From contig OZ176057.1 in assembly GCA_964247055.1 (NCBI GenBank), positions 3,472,001 to 3,536,000 of the forward strand: 64,000 bases of DNA, in the 5' to 3' direction. The translations under genes and the position numbers were made by a program. Under the pieces are notes generated by a model. That model did no database searches, was not told where the DNA came from, and was given only the letters and a program-made list of their open reading frames with translations. Below, piece after piece: positions 46,064 through 58,198 of the stretch (positions within the stretch are counted from its first letter, which is position 1; the number at the start of each line of letters is the position of its first letter). Origin of the DNA: Paragordius varius. Taxonomy: Eukaryota > Nematomorpha.

Positions 46064-46069
46064 AATAAA
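46064..46069 (+). terminator. Likely poly(A) signal of the glycoprotein gene
   Basis: AATAAA 113 bp after the stop at 45949-45951. In DNA this rich in A+T the hexamer is common, so its use is inferred from position only. Confidence 0.45.
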
Positions 46070-48201
46070 TAAATTTTTTAACAATTATACCGTTTGAAAA
46101 TAGGGTTAATTTTCGCAGAAAATGTTAACAGGATCAACTGTTTGAAATACAATTATTTAGGGAAATCCAGAATCGAAATTTAACAAATTTTTTAACTTCA
46201 TATTAAGTAATATATAAATGTAAATAAAATTAATTTTTAATCAAATATTTTTACATTATTAAATTTAAGTTTTTATCCATAAACCCATTCATAAGCTGTT
46301 AGAAACCCATTATATTCTTATTTAACATTGGCATCTGACGGTTTAAATTTAGCTACTACCTTATTAAAAAAATTTTGACATCTGTCAAACAGGAGAAGTT
46401 TTTTTGACTTATTACAATAAAAAGTGAAATTATACAGACAAAACTTAATATAGAGACAAATTTTTTATAAAAGGCAGCCATATTTCTCGAATTTAATTTT
46501 AATTAAAATTTGATTTAAACTGTAAAGTATGAAATAGAGATATATATTACTAACTCAATTAATTCCTTATTTTTTGAATTGTAAGTAAATGGCTTATATA
46601 GAAAAATTAAGGTTAAAAAAAGTATGGTTGTCTTTTAGATAAAATTATTAGTCTTTCTATTTTTACGCTTTGTCTGTTTTCAATTTTTATTGTACTTTAG
46701 CGATTCGCACAAATCGCATTAAAGATATTTCAATATATAAAAAAAGTTGACATTTGAAACATATCGTCATCATGTAATGTGTTTATTAGCTTGTTACGTT
46801 TCGAATTTATATCTTGATTGAATAAATTATAATTATTTATTTTTTATATTTATATTCGAAAAGATTAATTGTAGTTTTCGAAAATCCATGTTTTAAATAA
46901 TTCAATTGATACGAGATCTCGTTATTGTAAAATAATATAGTATAGTTAGTCGCAATTTTGCGGTTTAAATTTTACTATAGATTTAGTTAATGGGAGATTC
47001 TTAAATCCACAAAATCTAACAATATTATATATTACTGAAAAAAATGTAGAACTGCCTTATCAATCCTTTTATTTAGTATAAAAATAAAAACCGTAATCAA
47101 AATATGATTGAATAATGCCATAGCCATTTTTTTGATGCAAAGTCAGGGTGTAAATTCCAAATTTAATTTTAAAATATTATAAATATGAAACCAGCTTAAA
47201 ATAATTGCTGGACTATATACTTGACAAGAAAAAATAACTTTCTTTTAAATTCTCAAAAAAAAGATATCGACATATTTCTTTACGCCTCTAAAATAATATT
47301 TGCCCAATAAAAACAGCTCGTTTGATCTTATTATTTTGACTTAAAAATCCACAACCACATATAAAACAATATACTACTTGGGCATTTATAAATATTTTAT
47401 TAAATTTCTAACTAAAGATATTTAAAAAATGCAAACTCATATAACCACCCATTTTTTTATCAATTATTGCTAATTATTCAATGCTAAAAACAGCCGTAAC
47501 AGAATAATTTTACGTTAAAGAACGGATAGTGCTTAAATCCAATCTAGGCAAAAAATGGGGTATATGTAAATATTTGACCAATTAATATGCCTATTATCTA
47601 ACATTCAAATAGTGTTTTTTAAAATTTATGGTATAAATATAAATCTAATTATTTTTCTCAGTAAGTACCAGAAGTCTCAGATAAACACATGCTGGCTGCG
47701 GGCCTCCTGCTGGACACCCCTGCTTTAAGTATGCGAAATATTGATTTCAACATTAATTTTAAGTCTCCAATATTTTATATATGATTTTATAATCCATTTA
47801 GAACAGAATTATAAAAATGGGGTTTAGACTTTAATAGTTTTACAAAAAAAACGCGATTGATTGACCAAATCTTTCAAAATACACAAATCTATCATATTTC
47901 AACTAATAGAAGCTAGAAAAACCGAAGGCTCTAAATTAGATTAATTTTTACAGAAATAAGTCATGACATTCATTACAATATATCATAAAAACCGATTTCT
48001 ACGATTCGTACCAAAAACATCTGTCGAAATATCAATTTGAAAATTACTACTTTTTGAAGAACAGAAAGAAATCTTTTATACTTATAGCCTCCTATCCCTA
48101 ACTACGATTTTTTTCTATCCTCTGTAATAAACCAATGTTTATGGTTGTATTTTGAAGCAAGTAGCCCTATAATTTTCTTCCAATGGCTAAATACTTTATA
48201 C
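46070..48201. other. Intergenic region with no recognised gene
   Basis: A+T-rich. Near 47690-47720 the sequence GGCTGCGGGCC then GGACACCCCTG looks like one terminus of a hAT MITE without a partner. Nothing else supported. Confidence 0.5.
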
Positions 48202-49778
48202 CAGGGCTTCTAAAACTTTTGTAGTTCGCGACCCCATTTATGATTGCGAGTTTTTTAACGACCCCAACAAATATAAAAGAAAAATAATAGTTTCTTCGAA
48301 ATAATCCTGAGAAATTTTGCTGATATATTTATCGGGAATATTTCGGTTTTGAGAGATTGACAAAAATGAATCTACATTTTTTATAATATTCTATAACATT
48401 TTCTGATTCATAGTAAATCGATACAAAATACTAGCTGGCCCTGTCACGCTTCGGTGTGGCGTAGTCTCACCGATAATTATTTTTAATAGTTTGCAATAAA
48501 TAGAGTTAATGGCGATAAAAAAATAATAACCATATTTAATAAAAAGAATAACTGTCCCTTATTAAAGTTAATATTTAACTATGATTGAATTTATTTTAAA
48601 ATCTTCGTTTTACTAAATCATGATTAGTTTTATTTTAGAATTGTGTTCACTCAGCTGGGATCAAGGGATATAAAAAGTAAATAATTTGTGGTCTTTTTAA
48701 AAAAATGATTTATACAAATTCCATAGAAATGTGATTAACTGAACTCGTATGGCTTCTTAAGTTTCATAGCTCCAAAACCACGCCATTTCCGTATGACGTC
48801 TCAGTTTTAAACAGGTAGACCCCTACCCATAGACCTATATGGAAAAAGCGTTGAGTTAAATTCTTTGCCTTTATTGGGCAAATATTTGGAATGTTTGATA
48901 CCGTGTCATGGGTTTTTTTGAAAAAATACCTCAACACTAAATAATCTTTATATGATGGCGTTTAAGGGCATAAAGGCCCCAAATTAACGGCTAATATAAG
49001 AACCCGGCCGTTTTTACCTAGTTACGGGTAATATTTCGTGAGCTCATATGGCTTCATAAATTTTATGTAAATTATCTCCAAAACAACGCAATTTCTATAT
49101 GGCGCAGTTTGAGCGGCTATCTGTTTACTCAGCAGCCAATATTAAAACGCAAGACTAAAATTTTTGCCTTTCAAAAGAGATTAACTCGAATCCTCAGAGA
49201 ATTTTAACGGTTTCATACCCTGGCAAAAAATTATTTAGTTTTATTTGAAAAATGGCATTTTACGGGGGGAACGGGTAAAAAGAGAGCTTAAATAAAAGTA
49301 AGCCGACTAGGTTCGGCGCAATCGAAAAAAAGTAAAAATAATCATTTTGAGATCGAATGGTCCAACACGTTTTCCGGAAAATTGTCTCAAAGACACGATT
49401 TTTCTGGACTTCTGTTTTCAAAAAGAAACCGTTTACACGGGGTCCCGAACTGGGAGTCTAATTCAAAAAAAGGCGAAGCTATTGTTAGGGGAATTATTTG
49501 TGATTATATTTTTTTGATAATTGGATTTGAATGGGTCTACCGGTTTTTCGGAAACAGATTACAAAGCCAGCATTTTCCATTTTTATAAATATATAGATTA
49601 TACTGATCGGAATAAAAATGCTGGTATAAACAGTCTTTCCGAAATATCATATATTTATCTACGATGATTGTTATTTTTCTTTATAACAATAATTTTACAA
49701 GTTAAAAAACATTTTTTGTTAAATTGTTTTTTTATCACTCGCGACCCCATAATTTTGCCACGCGACCCCAAAGCTCTG
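48202..49778. mobile_element. 1.58-kb non-autonomous hAT element, well bounded
   Basis: The octamer CTTTATAC occurs exactly at 48194-48201 and 49779-49786. Terminal repeats: CAGGGCTTCTAAAAC followed by TTCGCGACCCC on the left and, inverted, CAGAGCTTTGGGGTCGCG on the right. The interior has no transposase but carries the modules described for 40228-42843. The small ORF at 49382-49588 recurs in other copies (60567-60815) with different frames and is not a gene. This copy gives the best definition of the family. Confidence 0.88.
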
Positions 49779-50191
49779 CTTTATACCCCTGCGAAATATT
49801 CTGAAAGCTAGTTTAAACTTAATATACGACTTTTATGGTTTTTGTTGATAGAAATATGTTAAATATTAAGTCAATTCTTAATTTAGTCGAGCAATCGCTA
49901 TGTTTTATTGTAAAAAATTGACACATCTACGCCATTAATTAGATTTTGCTTCCTACGAAGTATATAAGTTTCAAAATTGATTTTGAGTAGTTTTGCGATA
50001 TTCTAACTAAATTTTTGTTGCAAAATATTAATGTGTTAAAAAAATTAAAAGGGCTCATATATTTTGTCATTACCTTTTGTTTTTGACAAAGTTATTGAAA
50101 ATAAGTAGGTGTGTAAACATTTTGAATTATTTAATATTATCAAATTTATTATCCTACTATCTCGTAAACCGTTATAGAGAAAAAAATTCTT

Positions 50192-50353
50192 TTAATTATA
50201 AGGCAAATCAATTTCAAGAAGATTTTCTTGTTTTTTGCATTTATTTTCACAAATTCTGTCTCCATAACAATTGTCACAACTCTTAGGTTGTCTGCACTTT
50301 GAAAGGCAATTATTTCTATCAAAACACCTCTCCATACAACTGGCAAAATCATC

Positions 50354-50393
<40 letters not shown>

Positions 50394-52578
50394 TCTTACC
50401 GACTCCGGAAAAAAATTGAGTCAACGCCATATAAGACAAATAGTTGCTAATACACTAGAAATTATGAAACAGCTGTTTTTAGTTTTTTGCTAAAAATTAT
50501 ATACACTGGAAATTAACCATATTTATAATGATATGAGGAACATTAAAAAAACCTTAACAATTGGAATAGCTCAAAATAAAACTGCTTTTGCGGTTTTCCT
50601 AAATTTTAACATAATAAAAACATCTAATAACGAACTTTAAATATTTTGCCATTTTTTTTTAGTTCTTTAGCAATAATCATTACAACAAAATACTAATAAA
50701 AATGAAGATTTTTTCTTATTTTACTATCTATAAACTGTTTGCTTTTATAATGCTTCCTACCTGGATTCAAACATGTGGTAAATTTAAATTTTGCCTAAAT
50801 ATACTTTGTCAAAATAATTCATTTTTCCCTAGGTTAGTGTAAAATTTTTAAGATTACAAAAAACAGGCTTTATATTTGGACCAAATATCTTTATATAGAC
50901 GTTTTAATTATTATATAACGTAAAGCTGTTTGTTGTCTGGCGTGTTTCCAATTTACGGCGGAGGGGGGAATGGTTTCGATTTCGCCTTTCATTAATTAAA
51001 TAACATCAATTTCCGTCTCCATTTTATTTATAGATAAATTATTTTGAATTCAATAATATGGACAAAAGGATTAAGTCGCGGAATCATTTAGTTTTTGGAA
51101 CATTTCGGGAAAAAAGTTTTTTAAAACTGGTCAAGGGAGTAGGGATTTGTTTTCAATTTGATTCATGGGGTATCTAGTGACCCCAGACTATATTTTTGTT
51201 AATATTTATTTAAAAATACAGAAAAAAACGTTTCTTATTTAAATTTATGCTTCTATCCTAATAAATATTAATTAAATAAGAAAAAAATCTAAATATTAGT
51301 TGTGAATGAACAAATATCCATATATTTATTTTTGCAAAATAGCGTGTTTATTTGTTTCTACGCAAAAATTAAAGCTTTGGATTTTAGGTACCCATTTTTA
51401 TTATAAAAATCGTATAAAATAAATTTTCTCAATACTTATATATAATCCCATTTAATGAATAAACAGAAAAAGTGGTTAATTTTGCAGTTTTTTTTTATCG
51501 CACGTCATATTGACTTAATTTTTTTACATAAAATGAGTATTATTAAGTTTTAATAAGTCTTTTTATATTCCGGCTCATCAATGCTATATATAAATAGACA
51601 AACTTTGCCAATGGTTTAAATTTGTTCCATATTTTAAAAAATATTTGATTTCACAAGCCTGGGGTTCCCAAAGACCCCAATGTTCGGATAAATGAAAGTA
51701 ATGTGTTGTGTCCAAAGTGAAACATGAATCGTGGTTCGAAACGGATAAAAATTATTTTATTATATTTTTCCAATTTTCGATAAATTCCTTATTTAGTTTT
51801 TGATTTACGTTAATTAAACAGGATATATTTTGTAATGGTATCGATAATGTTTTTCTATATTTACTTCGTTTGGGGCTGTCTCGAAATTTCCCTCCCCCCC
51901 CCTAGATTTTGCCAATCCCCCCTTATTGGGGAACCACTGCTTTAGTGGACTGCATTATAAGTTTTTTATCTAGTACAAAAGACCAATGTATGATAAGTAT
52001 ATAGAAACAACTTTCAAAATAGCAGTTGATTTACAAAATCAAGCTTTGGGGTTTATTACTACCCCGAATTGCGATCGTATACATAAATAAAAATCTAATG
52101 AAATGTTAAAAGTGTAATATTATCATCTTGAATATAAAACAAAATACATAATTTTTGCGACCGCCAAATCAAAGATACATACAATATTTCCTTAAATGAT
52201 AAATGATGTATCGTATTTCGTCTACAAATATTCACATATGTCAAAAAAGTAATAAATGTTATAAGTTTAAAATACCTATAAAGAGACTAGGAGCAAAAAA
52301 TATAAACAGAATAAGTTTAAACAATAGTCGGTTCAAATATCTTACTTAAATTTTTTTGCTTAATTTAAACCTATTAAACAGTGCAATGTTAACGATTAGT
52401 TAGAGTCATTTTTAAAAACACTCTTATACTTAATTAGTACCTGTATAGCAAATATTTTATATTTTTAAATAAAATGTATTTTTAATATATTAACTTTTCA
52501 TAATATGCTCCCAAAAAATATACCTGATTTAACTGCCATAATTGGTAAACATATAAGGAATACAATCAAGATATTCAT
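50192..52578 (-). CDS. Two-exon secreted eight-Cys peptide
   Basis: Exon 1 (52578-52524) encodes an 18-residue leader, MNILIVFLICLPIMAVKS, and ends in phase 1 at a GTATAT donor. Exon 2 (50352-50192), after acceptor TTTATATAG, continues in frame to TAA. The product has 71 residues with SCMERC, FDRNNC, LSKC, RQPKSC, DNC, YGDRIC, ENKC: C-x3-C-x5-C-x3-C-x5-C-x2-C-x5-C-x3-C, then a Cys-free acidic tail. Leader, phase-1 split and small Cys-rich second exon repeat the design of the peptides at 3-21 kb, with a different Cys framework; the eight-Cys exon at 20796-20962 is the closest in spacing. The 2.2-kb intron contains a TA microsatellite. No known family recognised. Confidence 0.68.
50356..50388. 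repeat. (TA)n microsatellite
   Basis: About 16 TA units immediately upstream (minus strand) of the acceptor of the eight-Cys exon, where it also serves as the pyrimidine-poor intron end. Confidence 0.85.
50702..50777 (+). CDS. Possible orphan signal-peptide exon
   Basis: An ATG opens 25 codons reading MKIFSYFTIYKLFAFIMLP then TWIQTC, followed by a GTAAAT donor in phase 1, the same form as the leaders of the Cys-rich peptide genes. No compatible Cys-rich exon was found downstream on this strand; the candidate at 52872 has the wrong phase. It might also read straight through for 46 codons. Could be a remnant. Confidence 0.3.
51150..51700. repeat. Diverged relative of the 0.55-kb MITE family
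   Basis: Left part with GATTCATGGGGTATCTAGTGACCCC and right part with CCTGGGGTTCCCAAAGACCCC follow the end layout of the family, and the interior has ATTTATGCTTCTATCCTAATA. Outer ends do not match the consensus well. Confidence 0.5.
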
Positions 52579-52871
52579 AATAATTTTGTATTGTAGAACT
52601 ACGTTATAAATCAAGGTATACAAAAATGAATTAATATAGTTCTTGCCTCACATAAAACTGTTTCTATTTTTGGCTGTCAAGAAGATATAATAAGTGACCA
52701 CATCCAAAAAGGCTATAGGCTATTATTTATTAAATAAAAATAGAATATAAAAAGTAAAGCCTATAAAAAAAAATTTAGGCACCATTTCATAGATATAGTC
52801 AATGGCAATAGTATTTATAAAGGTAATAGTATTTAATTAGGAACATAACGAAATTTTTTTTACCTTTTAAG

Positions 52872-53051
52872 GGTTTAAATGTTAATTGTATCAAGATTTG
52901 TAAAAGCACCACTCACTGCAAAGCTGACAGATATGATAAAAAATTTCCCAATTTTAGGGGTCGAATTCTGAGATTTGAAACACACAGTTTACGAGTTCGG
53001 GCCCTAGATATTCAATTATCACGTATTTTTATACCTATTTCTAGACACTAA
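52872..53051 (+). CDS. Possible degenerate Cys-containing exon
   Basis: After TACCTTTTAAG the frame reads GLNVNCIKICKSTTHCKAD and continues for about 40 residues without cysteine to a TAA. C-x3-C-x5-C matches the start of the eight-Cys peptide at 50192-50352, but the remaining cysteines are absent and the acceptor implies phase 0, unlike every other member. Probably a decayed copy or chance. Confidence 0.25.
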   Translation, partial: GLNVNCIKICKSTTHCKADRYDKKFPNFRGRILRFETHSLRVRALDIQLSRIFIPISRH

Positions 53052-53142
53052 TAGCTTTTGTTGCATTTATGACCCTTGTAGGTTTTAATCTTTAAAAACT
53101 CGCCTGCCCAGGTCCAAATCATGGAAAAACTATGCAGTATAA

Positions 53143-53790
53143 CAGGGGTATCCAACACAAATGGCTTGAAGAGTCACATCTATCAAAAGAATTAATTATA
53201 TCAAGACATAAGTGTCAAATAATATTATCTGAACATATATAAATGTGTTTTCATATAAATAACAATAACAAGTAAAAATATAATATTGAAAAATTTTCTG
53301 TTTTATATATTAATATGTGTAAATACAAAAAATTTGATAAAATGCATGGACTTAAACTCATTTTTTTAATATACCTGTGATTCAAAGCTCACAATGAATA
53401 ATCGAGAAATTATGAGTTTTTCACAAAAGACAAAAGCTTACCTCTCTTATTTCTGCTAAACTGTGTTTAGCAAGCAAATTTTAAATATATTAAAAATATA
53501 TGTATAAGCTACCGAGGAATCTTTTATAATTGTATTACGAATCCGACGTATTAATAAATAATAATAACATGCAATACTTGTTTCACCTAGCATTGATTAT
53601 ATTCTTTAACAGTGACCCATGTGGTTAGATAGGTGGTTATTTTTTAATCATATGGTTTAAAGTGTAATAAAATCACATTCTCGTTTAAAAACTAAACTTT
53701 TGCAAAATATTTTTTTCGATTTTTTTAAAGAGCCACTTAAATTTTTAGTGAGCCACAATTGGCTCCGGGACCATCTGTAAGACACCCCTG
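53143..53790. mobile_element. 648-bp hAT MITE with exact target duplication
   Basis: Left end CAGGGGTATCCAACAC and inverted right end CAGGGGTGTCTTACAG. The octamer CAGTATAA occurs exactly at 53135-53142 and 53791-53798. No coding capacity. The exact flanks suggest a recent insertion compared with other elements here. Confidence 0.88.
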
Positions 53791-53798
53791 CAGTATAA

Positions 53799-55859
53799 CA
53801 TTAGTAGGATCCTTTATTTATTCACGAACACTTGTCCAAACTTGTGAGTTTTCTTTAGTAAGGACTTACAGCTTACAGAATTCAAAAATTTTATGAGACC
53901 AATATGTTAATAGATTATATTATTATATGATGATTATAGTGTAATATTATTGGCAGGTATTGAAAGTTTGAAAAATATTTATTTTACAATTTATTTTAAA
54001 TAATTGGCGACCTCAGGCAAATTTATATTTAAACTTTTATATGTTTATAGGTCAATTTTATGGCCTTTTAACCCCATAATCAAAAAACATTTTTAATTAT
54101 CCAGTTTAAAAAATTCGTTCTTTCATATTTTTTGCTGCCAAATGTTTCACGGTGGAAAATTGTTTTAGTTTGAAAGTATAGTTTTAATTCGGTAGCAATC
54201 AATAGTCATAGATTTTATACATATTAATATAGTTATATTGAAATTCAAAAGCTATATATAAAAAATTAAAAATATTTGATAATTATATTTTAGCCAAGAA
54301 CTCCAAGATTTTTAATATGATTCGCCGAATAAAGCACAACAAGGTATACATTTAAATGTATTTTTAAAATAATTAGTCCTAAATAAATTACCTCTTTTTT
54401 GTATTTGTCGTCAGCTACCAAAGAATTTAAAATGTTTACCGTTTCTTATATAGTTCTAAATGCCTGTATATCAATAATAAATTATTTTAACCGAATAATT
54501 TTTTGTCTGTAGTGTCATGCACTATATTAACAAATATCGTTACATATGCACAAACATTCCATGACCTTTCGGGTTAGTGTATATCCACGATTTAGAATTT
54601 GAAGATTATAAAAAGTATTTAAGGTATTGAGCCAAAATGTATATGCTTACTTGTCTTTTAGACCCATTATACAATATTTTTTTGGTTAGACAAATAAAAA
54701 ATTAAAAATCCTCATCGCAAACTTTTTATTAAATCGACGCAACAGGCAAATAAAGATATATGGTTATTTAATGTAAATAAGTAACTTTAATAATTCAGGC
54801 TACATTTTACCAGCAAAAACTTGATATATTATAAGCTGTCTGTTTCAATCGTGTTTTGGAGCTGTTCGAATTAGGATCTAAAATTCATACTTTTATATAT
54901 TATAATCTTTCTTTATCTGATACATAACAACAATGCTTGATAATTAAATTTTAACTAAATAATCTCAAAACTATAACACATTTAAAAAATTAAGGTCAAC
55001 GATAGAAAACTCCCCTAAAAGGTAAATTAGGACAAAATGATGTAAAGATAATGAAATGTTATATCTTGTAAAAATAGCTTTCAAAACAGCAGTTTATTTA
55101 CAGGAGTGGTACAAAAAAGTTTAGCTAGAATTTTGTTGTAATAAGCATGCTTTTTGGTATATTTGATTATAACATCTATTGCAAACCGCTTAATACGATT
55201 CAAATTGGAGTAACTGGCGACTCCAGGTCAACATTAATATATTTTATTAAAAAACTTAAATCGATGATACCAATAATGCTATCTAAAATATATATTCTAT
55301 CTAATTAAAATTTTGTTTTTAAAAAAATCATATCAATACATCGACTTTAACTTACTAAATAATATAGTTTAGAATCCTCCGAAAATTTAATCTTTATATC
55401 TAGATTTATCGCTAATATCTAAAATAGTAAAATTAGCCACGTGTTTATTTTTGCATTCAGGTTTATCCATAAAATCAAGAATATCACATTACAGAGTTTT
55501 ATATTTTGGTGATTTTATATAAATGCAGCTTTTGAAATGGTTTTAATTCCAAATATTATAAAACATTTGATTATAAAAGGACTTAGGCCTAAATGTAAAG
55601 AGTGAGTCCAATATCTTAAATAACTTAGAGGATATTTTGAAAATAGTCTAGGCTGCAAAACTTTCTAAGAAATACTTAAATACTGGACTAATGGTTCAAA
55701 ATATGAGATGTCAACATTTCAATTTGGGATAGTTATGTATCTCAGAGTTAAAATATTTAAAAAATTAATTAATATTTAGCCAAATTTAAAAATATTTTAG
55801 CTTATAGGCGCTTAACACTGTGTCCATAAAAAACAACCTGTTAAAATATATATTCTGAT
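53799..55859. other. Gene-free stretch
   Basis: A+T-rich. Near 55195-55240 the sequence GATTCAAATTGGAGTAACTGGCGACTCC looks like an end of an old 0.55-kb family member. Nothing else supported. Confidence 0.5.
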
Positions 55860-56660
55860 ATAAAAAGTATCAAAATTATTAGAATGCTTTTATTGACCCT
55901 TACTAGTGTTATAGGAAAGTTATCCCTTCACACTTTTGTAGTAAGCGCGCGTAAAAAAAGCAAAATTTAGCCAAATTTTTGTATTAATTTATTTTTGGAG
56001 AAAGCTCAATGATTTATTCCAAAAAGTATCATAAAAAACAAAATTATATTAAATTGTTGATTTAGATAGAATCTCCGAACTAAATCTTTTCGCTCTTCTA
56101 AAATGGGGTAGCTCTAAAAAAACGCAAAATTGCCGAGATTGCTGGAAAAATTTTGATATGCTTAATTTTGACATAAAAAAATATTATTAAAAATCGATAT
56201 TTTTAATTTTCAGCAAAATTCTGTTGAAGTTTATTTAATAGTAGTTTAGGACGATGGCAACGTTATAAAAAGATAGATAAAATAAAAAAACTTTTTTTAT
56301 ATTATTTGATGTGCTGTACATTTCTGTTACCTAAAATATTCGTTCTCCTTTAAATTTTTTCAAATTAAATAGTGTTTTTTATATAGTTTTACCAAAATTT
56401 AAAAGTAGAACCTTTTTGAAATATGTCCCACATCATCAAATTATATAAAAAAATGTTATTATAATATCTAAAAGCGTATATACATCGAAAAAAGTATGAA
56501 GTATGTTTCAATGGAATTTCGTAAAATTTAAAAAAAATTTATATAAAAAATGTGCTCAAATTCTGGTATTATCTGATAAGGAGCACTTACTACAAAAAAT
56601 CACTCGTAATAGCCAAAGCCAAAATACCATGACAATCTTGATTCATTTTCAGATATTTTA
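55860..56660. repeat. Copy of the 1-kb fold-back family
   Basis: Left part with GTAGTAAGCGCGCG, GGAGAAAGCTCAATGATTTATTCC and AAAATGGGGTAGCTC; right part with GGAGCACTTACTAC and AAATCACTCGTAATAGCC. Same block order as 455-1500. Confidence 0.6.
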
Positions 56661-56967
56661 TCAGGTTATTTTTTGAATACCCACTTCCCATTTCGGACTC
56701 ATTGCAATACATAATTTAGTAAAAAAATAAAAAATGTAAATCATCATATTAAAATTTTTCTCTGCATTATTTCTTAAATTTTAAATCGTAATGCATTAGC
56801 CAAATATATACAAAAATTTAAATAATGTGATAATTAAAGTAAGTCAGATAATTTTAAAAGCTTGGTATATTTTGAATTTAAAAAACTGTTAATTTTAACA
56901 CTTGGATACACATTCATTTTAGTCATTCGATTCAAATTGGGGTAGTTAAATGCCGGAGGCCTGTTTA

Positions 56968-57505
56968 ACACCTCGATTCAAATTGGGGTATCTAAATACC
57001 CCAGACTAATTTTGAGTTAGGATTTTTAAAAAAACTACTGAAGGAAACGGTCCCAATTTAAATTTATGCTTCTATCCTAATACAAATTATATAAATATGC
57101 CAAAATATCTTAATAATTTTGTTTTGAAAAAAAAGTTCCATGTCAAACTACTTCGACGCCATTTTTATTTTAAAAAAATTTTGCATATCGTCTTCATTTG
57201 AATTTAAGGGTAAATTTAAAGTAATTTTTTATTAAATTATATCTAGCATAGTTAGAAATAGAAAAAGCTGTTCAATTTGTATTATTTTTCAATTTTACCA
57301 TTGCATGCATGTCACGTGGACCAAATTTTTACCTCTCGGTTTTAGCTCAAAATAAAATATTTTTTAATAATTTTTTTTATTTCGGTTTATTAATGTTATA
57401 TAAGTGCAAGATTTTGCCATGGTTTCGATTCCTTCCATATTTTTTAAAGAATTTAATTTTAAACAGGCCTGGGGTATTTAACTACCCCAATTTGAATCGA
57501 AGGAC
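56968..57505. repeat. 0.55-kb TA-flanked MITE, copy 3
   Basis: Ends ACACCTCGATTCAAATTGGG and, inverted, GTCCTTCGATTCAAATTGGG; TA at 56966-56967 and 57506-57507. Just to its left (about 56927-56960) is a lone end fragment of another copy. The ORF at 57309-57644 runs through it and is an artefact. Confidence 0.78.
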
Positions 57506-57539
57506 TAAAATGAATGTGTTGTATCCAATTGTTAAAATT

Positions 57540-58000
57540 AAATTGTTTAAAAAATATGGAAGAAATCGAAACCATGGAAAAATTTTGCACTTATATAACA
57601 TTAATAAACCGAAATATATAAAAATATTTATTCAACAATATTGATATTACTAATTTTAAGCAAAAACCGAAATATAAAAATTTAGTCAAAGGTTAAAAAA
57701 TAATACAGAATAAACTATTTCTAACAATGTATATAAAAATTTAGCCTTAATTTCACCCTTAAACTTAAATAAAGACGATATTTTTCAAAAACTTTCTAAA
57801 ATATAAATAACGTCGAAGTAGTTTGATATGGAAATTTTTTATAAAACCAAATTTTATTTAGATATTTTGGCTTATTTATATATTTTTAATTGGATAGAGG
57901 CATAAATCTAAATTGGGACCGTTTCTTTCACTAGTTTTTTAAAAATCCTAACTTAAATTTAGTCTGGGGTATTTAGATACCCCAATTTAAATCGAAGTGT
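57540..58000. repeat. 0.55-kb MITE, copy 4, inverted and truncated
   Basis: The reverse complement of this stretch follows copy 3 through GTTATATAAGTGCAA, CCATGGTTTCGAT and ATTTATGCCTCTATCC. Its right end is CGATTTAAATTGGGG inverted; the left end is missing. Together with 56968-57505 it forms an inverted repeat with arms of roughly 450 bp. Confidence 0.72.
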
Positions 58001-58198
58001 TAATAGAGTTTGGAGCTGTCTCTATGGACTCTATGTTTCAACTAATATAAGCAATCTCTAACAGGAGATTATGTTTGATAATGAAATTTTATTAAAAGAT
58101 CAGTATATTTAGAGGATTTATCTCTGGGGTAGAAACTATCCCAATATGTCAATGCGGAATGAAAAGGCATGCAATGAATTTATGTAAATATTTATTTA

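Noticed and set aside
57309-57644. 111-codon ORF.
   Set aside because: Runs from one 0.55-kb MITE copy into its inverted neighbour; a by-product of the repeats.
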